A DNA stretch of 64,000 nt. Origin: Piromyces finnis (taxonomy: Eukaryota; Neocallimastigomycota; Neocallimastigomycetes; Neocallimastigales; Neocallimastigaceae). The DNA lies in the NCBI GenBank assembly GCA_002104945.1, contig MCFH01000005.1:1308138-1372137 (forward strand), written 5' to 3'. A model generated the notes under the pieces. That model had not been told where the DNA came from, made no database searches, and saw nothing but the letters and a program-made list of their open reading frames with translations. The position numbers and the translations under genes were made by a program. This document shows positions 1 through 9,695 of the stretch, in pieces (the first letter of the stretch is position 1; every line of letters begins with the position of its first letter).

Positions 1-1405
1 CCTTCAATAGTAATAAGTGATCCAGTATTAATATCACTTCCATAATATTTATTTAATGATACCTCAACTGATCCAAATGAACTGTTTGAATGATTAATAA
101 ATATATAATTTAATACTTTTTTTTTTTTAAATTTATTCGAAATATTTAAAGGTTAAACTATTATACCTAAAAAAAGTTCCTTCTGTTATAAAATGGTTTC
201 TTTTTAAATTTCCATATTGATAAACATTATTTAAATAAACGTATGAATGAATTATGCTATCATTATTAAAAAATGAAAAAGCATGTCCCTGTTATAGTTG
301 AATCATTCATTTTAAAAAAGAAAAATACCACAGTTATAAATAAAAATAAAATATAAATATTTATATTTATGTTTTAATGATGTTGCATTTAATACAAAAA
401 AAAAAAAAAGTATCATTACAGCTTCATAGCTTGTTGAATTTCTAAAAACTATATAGTCAATGTAAGTCTGATATGAAAATTTGATAGAAATTGAACCACC
501 AGGAGAAACAGAATAATTATTATTAAATTTATTATTAATTAAAGTATTATTTGAATATAAAATATTAAGAGCTCCTCCACTTTTTATTTTAATAAATATG
601 AAATGTGAAAAAAGCACAATAAAATATTAATAAAAACCATTATTTATTAGAGTACGAATAACAATTTTTTTTTATTTTTTATTTTTTCATAATAAAATTA
701 TACTTATTAGTACCTAAGAAGTTTATATCCACTATAAAACTGTTCAAATTTTGAATCACTACAAGTGAAACTTGCGTATTGTAATGAAATAGCACCATTA
801 TAATAATTACCATCAAAGTTTGAATTTTTAATATTAATATTTGTTGGATGAGTTTTTGCATTTTCAATTTTTATTAAATGAATATTGGAGATGGTATTTC
901 CATACCATTTAGAATTAATAATATCCATATGATAATTATATATTTCATATCCGTTGGATTGATTTGGTAAATGAAATTCTGAATATGAAATTTTCAAATT
1001 CTTATAAATAGATGTGTCATTATTATTCGATATAAAATATCCATTTAATTTTACTTTATAAAAATCGATATTCAAATTGTTATTAAATTTTATGTTTCCA
1101 TTAATAGCTATATTTTTAAGCTTAATATCTTCACAATTTTCTAGGAAAGATAAATTTATTGAGTCCACATTTACAAAGTTTAGTGTAGAATTATTTGCTG
1201 ACCCAGAAATTGAAATTTTCTTTATATTAATATTTAGAACATCAAGATTATCTAATACTATATGGTTTCCGATAGATAATGTTTCTTCTCCATTTACTAA
1301 ACTTTCTATAAACTCATCTTTATTATATACATTTTTTCCATTAATTTTTGATATAATTATATTAAAATACGATATAATATATAATATTTTAAATAGAAAT
1401 ATCAT
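1..1405 (-). CDS. Secreted beta-helix repeat protein, 5' part (3' end beyond window)
   Basis: Exons by GT-AG and frame: 1405..714, 579..420, 288..167 and 81..1, running off the left edge. The first exon encodes a hydrophobic signal peptide (about residues 1-20) and then an Asn/Ile/Ser-rich region with regular short beta-strand-like units such as ISGSANNSTL and NIAINGNIKF. Exon 2 carries SGGAL...NNTLINNKFNNN...GGSI. This GGA(I/L) plus N-rich pattern is typical of right-handed beta-helix repeats of the polymorphic-outer-membrane-protein type. Exon 4 continues it (FGSVEVSLN). The splice joins keep frame: exon 1 ends ...CTT CTT AG and exon 2 starts T GGA GGA. The protein is probably extracellular or on the cell surface; its ligand or function is not known. 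The visible part is about 350 residues. The last acceptor (at 82-83) is less certain because a poly-A tract precedes another AG. Confidence 0.7.
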
Positions 1406-1923
1406 TTTTTTTTATTTATTTAAGAATAAATATAATATAGCCTTTTAAATTTATAGATTAATAATGAATTGAAAAAAAAAGAATAATATATATTAACAAA
1501 TAAATAGTAATAAAATTTATTTTCCTTTTTTTCTTCTTATTTAATAGTATATATTTATTCTATTTAACATTATAATACTATAGTACTATTGAATATTAAT
1601 AATATTAATTATTATTTTTTATAAAATAAGAATATATCATTAAAAAAAAATGTTTGTTTTCTAAAAAACTTTATTTCTTATACTATTGAAATTTAAAAAG
1701 TAAAAAATTCGCCTAGTTATATTATTTAATCCTAACAATTGATCGTTTTTAATATATTTAAGTTATTAAAGTTATATGCTAGTTTTTTTTTTTTCTTTCA
1801 TTCTTTCTTTCTTTTTGATATAATTCAAAGTATTTTCTTTTTTATTATTATCTTTAAAAAAAGATAGTTGTAATGAAAAATATTATACTATTTTATATAC
1901 TATTAGAATTATAAAATGTTATT

Positions 1924-1958
<35 letters not shown>

Positions 1959-2016
1959 AAAAAAATCTATATTTCATTATTTGGTAATATGAATTGTATA
2001 GTATTTGTAGGGATTA
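1406..2016. other. Gene-free A+T-rich spacer
   Basis: Upstream of the beta-helix gene. Only homopolymer tracts are seen, including about 30 T near 1926-1955. No coding or RNA signal. Confidence 0.7.
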
Positions 2017-2216
2017 CCTTTACCTATTCTAATGTACATGGATTAAGTGAGCGTCGAAGCTGAAGAAACAGTATGACAGACCAGGAGGGTCACAACCACC
2101 TAGCAATAGGAATGAGCCAACGTTTCTCTAAGAACCACCATTGGAGCTAACTCTGATCGATGGGAGAAATGCACTCGGAAGTTAAAAAAAAAAAAAAAAA
2201 AAAACCTTTACCTATT
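2017..2216 (+). mobile_element. SINE-like retroposon with poly(A) tail and target-site duplication
   Basis: A body of about 155 nt (2029-2183), clearly richer in G+C than its surroundings, ends in a 21-nt poly(A) run (2184-2204). It is flanked by a perfect 12-bp direct repeat, CCTTTACCTATT, at 2017-2028 and 2205-2216. Poly(A) plus target-site duplication is the signature of LINE-type target-primed retroposition of an RNA. A weak A-box-like match (around 2040) and a degenerate B-box-like match (GGTCACAAC, around 2089) would suit a pol III transcript, but both are poor. The source RNA (tRNA-derived, other small ncRNA or short mRNA) was not recognised. No second copy was noticed in this window. 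Confidence 0.8.
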
Positions 2217-3756
2217 AAAAATTGAAAAAGAGTTTAAGGAAATTTTTTAATTGTCAAGTATTAAAGTTTTGATCCATTTTAAATATTAACTTTAAGTCAA
2301 TTTTTTCTTTATTTTTCCTTTTTGTAAACATAAGACTACACATTTAAAATTTAAATTATTGTTTCAGATAGTATAATATGCTTTATTTAGTCTGCTTTTT
2401 TTTTTTTTTTTTTCGTAGATTCTAAATTCTTACAAAAAAAAAGGTAATTGTATTAAATAATTATGAATTATGTACATACTTATATTCAAAAAACACTTCG
2501 TATTAAAATGATAAAGAAAAACATTTTGCATTATATTGTATAATGATAATACGAATTTTTGTTTAAAAAACAAGGTTTAAAAAAGAAATAATAATAATTT
2601 ATCATCTCAGAAAAATGATATAATTAAAAGCATTAATCAATGTATTTTAATTATAAAAATATAAAATCATGATTTACACATGTCATGGTTATCTTCAAAA
2701 ACATGATCAGTTTTTTTATTAATTAAAAATTAAAAATTCTATTTAAAATTTATTCCATTTTATTATATTCCAATTATATATTAAATAATATATAATAATC
2801 AATTGTTTATTCAAAATGTTTTGTATTGTAATTATTCCATAAAATCTTAAAATTTAATATTTTTAAATTAATTTATATATTAATTTTTTTTTAAATTAAA
2901 AATATTTTTTTTATTAGATTTTAACCTTGATAAAAAAAATTGACACTTTGATAAAAAAAGGAAATGAAATTGAAGATTAGGAGGAAAATAGTAATGCAAT
3001 TTAAATGTTCCTATTTATAAAGATGCCTTTTTTTTATATGTATAATGAAAACAGAAATAATTATGTTTAATTAAAAAAATAGTACTGAATATATTGAAAT
3101 AAATAAAATTAATAACTACAAAGGTATGAAACAGAAATGAGTAAACAATTATTAATTACATTCAACATTATTATTTGATACAATCATTAAATTCAAAAAG
3201 ATTGATAATTATAAATATAAATATATTTTTTTAATATAATTATAAATTGTTGATGCTATTTAACATTGAATATATTTATTATTATTAAGGAATAAAAACT
3301 TTTTTTTTTTTTTTGATATATTATGTATATAAAGACTACAAATATAATATAAAAATGAAAAAGTAAAGAATAGAAACAAACAAATAATATGTATATATAC
3401 GATTAAATGAAATAATAAAAAAAGGTAGCATTTATTTATTATTTGTTAAAAATTAAATTATTTTTTTCATTGATTTTGTTATTTACAATTTTGTTTGATA
3501 GTTATAAGAGTATGTTATTTTTAGATAATTAAATAGAATAAATCTTTATGTTTTTATTTAATAATCTAAAATAAATGATAATACAAAAATTCCAGAGTAT
3601 TTTATATAATTAGATGATTTTTTTTTTTTTAAAAAAAACATGGGATAAAAACTTTAACATTGTATTTATTAGCATTTTCTTTCTTTGTGTCCTAGTGGAG
3701 ATTTATCACAGTTACTAATTCAATTCTAATATTAAACTAAAGAAAAAAAAAAAAAA
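2217..3756. other. Gene-free A+T-rich spacer
   Basis: Between the retroposon and the 3' end of the K+ channel gene. Only homopolymers and short A/T repeats are seen. Confidence 0.7.
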
Positions 3757-4665
3757 TTATTTTTCCATCCATTCATATAATGTAGATTCTGAATTCAAAT
3801 TTCTTTTTATTTTACGTTTATTGCGATGAATAAAACGACGACGCCTTTTTTTTGCTTGTTTTTGTTGTTTCTGTTCATTTCGTTTATTTATATATTTCAT
3901 ATAACCTGCTGTAATTATACTTGATGGTAAAGCAATTAATGCAATTCCGAATATAGAAGATATCATAGCTACACATCTTCCTTCTGTTGTCACCGGATAC
4001 AAGTCCCCGTATCCTACAGTAGTAAGCGAAACTGTAGACCAATAAATAGCATCAAAAAATGTATCGAAAGATTCTGGTTCTACATTAAACATTATGAGAG
4101 CAGAAGCTAAAATATATCCGAGAGAAAAGGTACCAACTGCATATAATGGGTATTTGGATTCTTTTACAACGTCAGAAATAATCATAATACTTTTTGAGTA
4201 TCTGAATGCTTTAAGGAGACGTATTATTTTTAAAGTTTTTATCATATTAAATATTTTCATTAATTTGAAACTCTCATTCAAGTTGGTTATTGATGGTAAT
4301 ATGGAAAGTAAATCAATTAATGCAACCATAGTAAATGGATATTTAATGAAGGAAATATATGATGAATTCTCTAATTTGTAATCGGCTGTTATAAATTTTA
4401 ATATATAATCAATGATAAATATTAAAACAGCTATAGTGTCTGTAAATAAAAAAAAAATATAGTCTTCTTTTAAGGCTAACGGAAAAACACTAACTATTAT
4501 TGTAATAATCATTATTATATCATAAATTAAACTTAATATATCATTTTTCTTCGACACCTCGATAATTTCAAATATTCTTTTACGTGTACATTTTTTTTCA
4601 ATGAGGTTATCACTTTTGGTATTATAGTATTCTGTAGTATCATTAATATAAATAGTATTATTCAT
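3757..4665 (-). CDS. Voltage-gated potassium channel (six-TM Kv type)
   Basis: A complete single-exon gene of 302 residues. It should form tetrameric K+-selective, voltage-gated pores in a membrane. Visible topology: S1 about 46-65, S2 70-92, S3 109-125, S4 134-160, S5 172-194, pore helix 203-215, selectivity filter TVGYGD 216-221, S6 231-256. S4 is a textbook voltage sensor, with Lys/Arg at nearly every third position (K134, K137, K143, K146, R149, K152, R155, K158). There is no N-terminal T1 tetramerisation domain; only about 45 residues precede S1. The total length is close to the minimal prokaryotic Kv channels. The C-terminus (261-289) is strongly basic (KKRRRR, KRKIKR) and may bind lipid or be a trafficking signal. 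The start is the only Met with a full S1 after it. No accessory subunit gene lies nearby. Confidence 0.93.
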   Translation of the reverse strand: MNNTIYINDTTEYYNTKSDNLIEKKCTRKRIFEIIEVSKKNDILSLIYDIIMIITIIVSVFPLALKEDYIFFLFTDTIAVLIFIIDYILKFITADYKLENSSYISFIKYPFTMVALIDLLSILPSITNLNESFKLMKIFNMIKTLKIIRLLKAFRYSKSIMIISDVVKESKYPLYAVGTFSLGYILASALIMFNVEPESFDTFFDAIYWSTVSLTTVGYGDLYPVTTEGRCVAMISSIFGIALIALPSSIITAGYMKYINKRNEQKQQKQAKKRRRRFIHRNKRKIKRNLNSESTLYEWMEK

Positions 4666-6070
4666 TTTCCTTTTGTATGTTTTATCATATATTAATATAA
4701 ATTATTAGAATGTTTTAATAATATATAATATTATGCAATTAAACTTTCTTATTTTTAGTATTATAATTTAATAATTGTAATATAAATTCAAAGGTTCAAT
4801 ACTATTAATAATTATTTTTATGCTGAAAGATATCGCCAACTTAATAGTAATTATGTATATTTTATTATTATTATTATTTTTTTAAATTATCAAAATTATC
4901 AGTAGGTAATAGTTTTTATTTTTATAACTAATTAAATACTAATATATAATATATTATATTTTTAATGGATATATATTTTTTAAATTTAAAGATATTGTAA
5001 TTGGACTTTTAATATATATATTATTAATTGAAATTCTTTAAAGTGAAACTAGTTTTTTTTTTTTTTTTTTTTTTTTTTAAATAAATGTTTTAAATACTTT
5101 TTTAAAATATATATATATATATATATATAAAACTTTATCTACATTCTGAGAGTAATGATAAGAATATATATATTATATATTAATGCCCTCCTATGAAATA
5201 TTATATCAAAAAGTACACTAAAATTTATATATCAAAGGTGCATTAAATATAATTTATACTATCAATGTATATATAATGAAATGTATATATTATTCTATAA
5301 TTCTATAATAATTTAGTATAAAAAAAAAAAAAAAAAAATTAATTTATTGAAATTAAATTAACAGAAAAATAAAAAAATTTAATATGAAGGAATGTTATTT
5401 CATTGGTTAAAAGAATTTAAAAAGAAAAAGTATAATATGAAAAAAAAGTTTCAAATTTTAATTTTAAACCATTATTTTCACAGTAAGAAAAGGTGTTTTT
5501 TTTTTTTTTTTAAATACACCTCATGCATATATTCATTATCTATATTTTATTTTTTCATTTTATAAATTTCATAATAATGAAATACAAAAGAAAAAGTATT
5601 GAAAATGGATAGGTTAGAAAAAGAAAAAATAATATATAAAAATAGTATAATTATTTTATTTAATAAAAAAATAAAATTATATGCTGCATTCATTTATTTT
5701 TAACTTATATTAATAATAATGAAAGAAATATCTATTTTTACATAAAATTAATAAAACAAAGAGTAAACTAGTTTTATGAAATAAAAATTATATATAGATA
5801 GTGTTTTTTTTTTTTTTTTTTAAAATAATTTTCTTTTACTAAAAGTAAATATTATTATTAGTACATTAATTACTAGCTAATACAAAAAAAAATTAAATAC
5901 GAATGTATACAAGAAAAAAAAAAAAAAAAAAAGAAATTTAAAGTTAACACAAATATATAAGAAAAAAAAAAAAGAAGTTTAAAGTTGAGTAAACATTCCT
6001 ACTTTATTATTCTAATATTTTCATTAAAGTTTATAATGAAAAATACTTTAAAACTTTAAAATTTATTTTA
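4666..6070. other. Gene-free A+T-rich spacer
   Basis: Holds the K+ channel promoter side and the 3' side of the GH5 gene. It contains (TA)n near 5108-5130, several poly(A)/poly(T) runs and no coding signal. Confidence 0.7.
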
Positions 6071-7636
6071 TTACATTTGACACATTGAGTACCAATCATT
6101 TATATATTGACATTTACCTGTACAACATTTTGTTGAACCATTATAGTTTATACCACCACATTGATACCAAAGATCAACACAATTATTATTTGAAACATTA
6201 TTAGTGGTGCCACAAATTGATTCATTTATTCTACATGCTGTATTATTTTCCCATCCCCAAAGTGATTGATCACCACCAGTACCAGTAACAGTACATCCTT
6301 GACAGTACACTGGTGTATTATTATTATTATTATTATTAGAAGTACTACATTTTGATTCATTTATTCTACATGCTGTATTATTTTCCCATCCCCAAAGTGA
6401 TTGATCACCACCAGTACCAGTAACAGTACAACCTTGACAGTACACTGGGGTATCATTACTGTTAGTAGCTTCAGACTTTGTAGTAGTTGTAGTAGTATTA
6501 TTTGTGGTGATGATTTCGCTTTTATTATCATTACTGTCATTAGTAATGTTAGAATTAATATTTGAAGACAAGTTTTTATACATAGTTCCAATTTCAGAGT
6601 CTTTAAAGGTTAAGGTACTACGATTGAAATATTGTCCATGATCCCAAACGATTGGGCATATTCCCAATTCTTTTGCATATTGAACCACGGTAGATAAATA
6701 TTTATGAATACTATTTTTGTCTTTATTTTCAGCTGTGACACCATATTCACCTATAATAACTGGAATTCCGTTATTAACAAAACGAGTTTTTAATTTATTA
6801 AAGTCATTCTTTAGATTTTCAACATCAGAGGTTGTACCCCAGGAGAAGATAGGCTTTCCCCATGATTCTTCTTTTTCAAGAAGAGTAAATGTTGATGGAG
6901 TATAGTAATGAACGGAAACCATAACACGATCATCCTTTGGAACAATATAAGCACTATCAACAGTTAAATCAATATCTGTACAATATCCAGCTAAAAGTAA
7001 ATGTCTTTTGGTATTATTTCCTCCGGAATCACGAACTATATTAACAAAATCTTGATTAATAGTGTTTAAAAGATTATACGCTTTAGTTTTATTTCCAGAG
7101 TTAGAATAACGATTCCAAATACTATCCCAACAACCTTCTTCATTTAAAGATTCAAAAATTAGATGTTCATCATACTCCACAAAATATTCTGTCAATTGCT
7201 GCCAAATTTTTTCATATTTATTAAATGCTTCTTTTTCAGAGGTAGCAAAATTATCAAACCAACCACCATCATAATGAATATTCATAATAGCATACATATC
7301 GTTATTAATTACATAATTTACTACTTCTTCTACTCTCTTAAGAAGTTGTGGACTAATAATATAATCAGAAGACATAAGGTTACTCCATGAAACAGGAATA
7401 CGTACAGATTTAAAACCATAACTTTTTATAGTTTTGATCATAACTTCAGTGGTGACTGGATTACCCCAAGCTGTTTCATAATCTTTCGTTGTTACACCAT
7501 TAATCCAAGTACCATAGGATTCTAATGTATTTCCTAGATTCCAACCAAGGCCCATTTCTTTTATAAGATGATTTGTGGTTATTGCAAAGGTTGTTCCAAT
7601 ATAACCTGCAACCCATAAACAGTTTAATATTTTCAT
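6071..7636 (-). CDS. GH5 endoglucanase with two dockerins and C-terminal CBM1
   Basis: A secreted endo-beta-1,4-glucanase of 521 residues in a single exon. A signal peptide (about 1-18) leads into a GH5 catalytic domain (about 22-357) with GWNLGNTLE, the acid/base Glu166 in SLNEEG and the nucleophile Glu297 in IIGEYG. An Asn/Thr-rich linker (358-396) follows. Then come two fungal dockerins (CBM10 family) at about 398-430 and 443-475, each with CQGC...DQSLWGWENN..C.I, separated by an Asn run. A C-terminal CBM1 (486-521) has the typical CGG...CC.G.C...N..YS.C spacing and aromatic residues for cellulose binding. In anaerobic fungi, dockerins dock enzymes onto cellulosome scaffolds. The two dockerins are virtually identical in DNA as well, so the duplication is recent or homogenised. 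The catalytic domain resembles rumen-bacterial GH5 enzymes, consistent with old transfer; that origin is inference. Confidence 0.95.
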   Translation of the reverse strand: MKILNCLWVAGYIGTTFAITTNHLIKEMGLGWNLGNTLESYGTWINGVTTKDYETAWGNPVTTEVMIKTIKSYGFKSVRIPVSWSNLMSSDYIISPQLLKRVEEVVNYVINNDMYAIMNIHYDGGWFDNFATSEKEAFNKYEKIWQQLTEYFVEYDEHLIFESLNEEGCWDSIWNRYSNSGNKTKAYNLLNTINQDFVNIVRDSGGNNTKRHLLLAGYCTDIDLTVDSAYIVPKDDRVMVSVHYYTPSTFTLLEKEESWGKPIFSWGTTSDVENLKNDFNKLKTRFVNNGIPVIIGEYGVTAENKDKNSIHKYLSTVVQYAKELGICPIVWDHGQYFNRSTLTFKDSEIGTMYKNLSSNINSNITNDSNDNKSEIITTNNTTTTTTKSEATNSNDTPVYCQGCTVTGTGGDQSLWGWENNTACRINESKCSTSNNNNNNNTPVYCQGCTVTGTGGDQSLWGWENNTACRINESICGTTNNVSNNNCVDLWYQCGGINYNGSTKCCTGKCQYINDWYSMCQM

Positions 7637-9695
7637 TATAATTATATTTTAATGAACTATAAAAAATAAATTATTTTTAAAAATAAAATTGAAATTATTC
7701 AGTACTCTTTTTTTTTTTTTTTAAAAGGCCAATAACCATTAAATATATATATATATTGAAACATCAATACATTAAAATTTTGTTATTTTTTTATTAATGA
7801 ATAGAATAAAAATACAAAGTAGTTAACACTTTAATTAACAACACCATTTCTTTTAATTCTTTTTATTTATCTAAAAATAAAATGAAAATTAGTTAATGAA
7901 TGTTACACGAATTAATTATATAAAGATTTATAAATTTAAATATTATAATTTAAATTGCATTTAAATATTAATTACAATTTAATAAATATTAATTATAAAT
8001 ATTTTATTTAATTATCATTTTTATTATTTTTATTGTCTTTTTATGTTTTTTGAACTAAAAAAACTTAAAAAAAAAAAGTAATAAGACAAATGTATTATCA
8101 TTGTCATTATATTGTATAATAAAATTTTATATAATATTAAAAACGATGTTACAATATAAAAAAATTTATACGCACTGGATATCACCATTTTTTTTTTTAA
8201 ATTAATTTAAAAAAAAAAAGGCTCAAAAAGAAATTAAGGTTTAACATAAAAAGGATTATAAAATATTTATTATTTTTGTTTGACTGTATTTTTATTATAA
8301 AAGTTAAATCCTATTATTAACAATAAAAAACAACACAAAAAGTTAAAATTATAATATTTTAAAGTTTTATAAGAATTTGTAAATTTAAATTTTATCATTT
8401 AAAACTACACATCAATAGAACATCAGTAATGCTTTAAAATGAATATATATTTTAATATTCATTTTTTTTTTTTTTTAGTTTTTTGTTTAAAACATTCTTG
8501 AATTCTTATTATAATAATAAAAAGTTAATCTATTTAAATAGTTGAATGTCATATATCATTTAGTATAATAATGGTTTTTATATGTAATAAACAGACAAAT
8601 AAATTAATAAAGTTACTTTTCTTCTATTATTAATTGTTGAAAGTATCCAGTTTGAATTTGTGGAATAATAGCAATAATAGTCTTATATTTTATTTAATGA
8701 ATAATGAATTTTTTTATATTTCTGATGAAATTTCAAAAATTATTTACAATAAATATTATAATATTATCTTTATAATTATTTTTTAATATAAAAAAAAATA
8801 ATAAACAAAAAGTTTAATCAATATTATAGTTAATTAGTTGTTAATATTAGAATTAATATAGAAATATAAAGTAAAAATTATATAAAAGTAAAATTCAAAA
8901 CTGTAATATTTTTTAAATTTTATATAATATTTCTTTTTTTTTTTTTTTTCTTTTTTAAAATTAATATATATATATATATATTTCTGATTATTTATTAGAA
9001 TATTATATTTTATTAAATATTATTATAATCCAAATACTATTATCTTTATGGTATAAACAAGATAATTAGAAAAGTATTAAGTATAGTAAAACCTTAATAC
9101 TATAAAGATTTTTTTTTTTTTTTTTTTAAAAAATAATATTATATTGGAATATTAATTTTAAATGATATTGTAAATATAAATAATATTGCATTTATTTATT
9201 TTTTTTTCTTTTCTATTATAATTAGAATTAATGATATTTATTTAATAATAATAAAGTAAGAAATTTCATTCAGAAAATATTTTAGTTTTTATTATTGATT
9301 AATGAGGAAATTTATTATTATATAAAAAAGAAATGATAGAAATATATTTTCTTTTGAAAAGGTAAAAAAGTAAATGCAATATTGATAATATTGATTTTAT
9401 TTATAGTAGTTATGATATATATAATTAAAAATGAACTTTATAATATTGATATATATTAACCAACTTTTGTGAAAAATATTAAACTTAATTTAGCTTAATT
9501 TTCTATTTAAAAATTATAAGACCTAAACCTTAAAATTGTAATATAATAAAGATTCTATATTATTTACAGTTTACAGTTTATAGTAATTTTATCAATAATA
9601 AAAATAAATAAAAAATAACAATAAAAAAAATATTAATTATTGTTATTGATGCTATGAAATTCTTTTTCTTTTTATGATTAAAATTTCATTCTAAA
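7637..9695. other. Gene-free spacer; divergent promoter region of the GH5 and GPCR genes
   Basis: The two flanking genes diverge from this 2-kb region. It holds (TA)n at about 7743-7758 and 8963-8981 and many poly(T) tracts. No ORF or RNA gene could be supported. Confidence 0.65.

Noticed and set aside
2029-2183. Retroposon body read as a tRNA, 5S, U snRNA, SRP RNA or hammerhead ribozyme
   Set aside because: No cloverleaf, Sm site, helix 8 or ribozyme core could be found; box A/B matches are weak. Small ORFs in three frames lack support.
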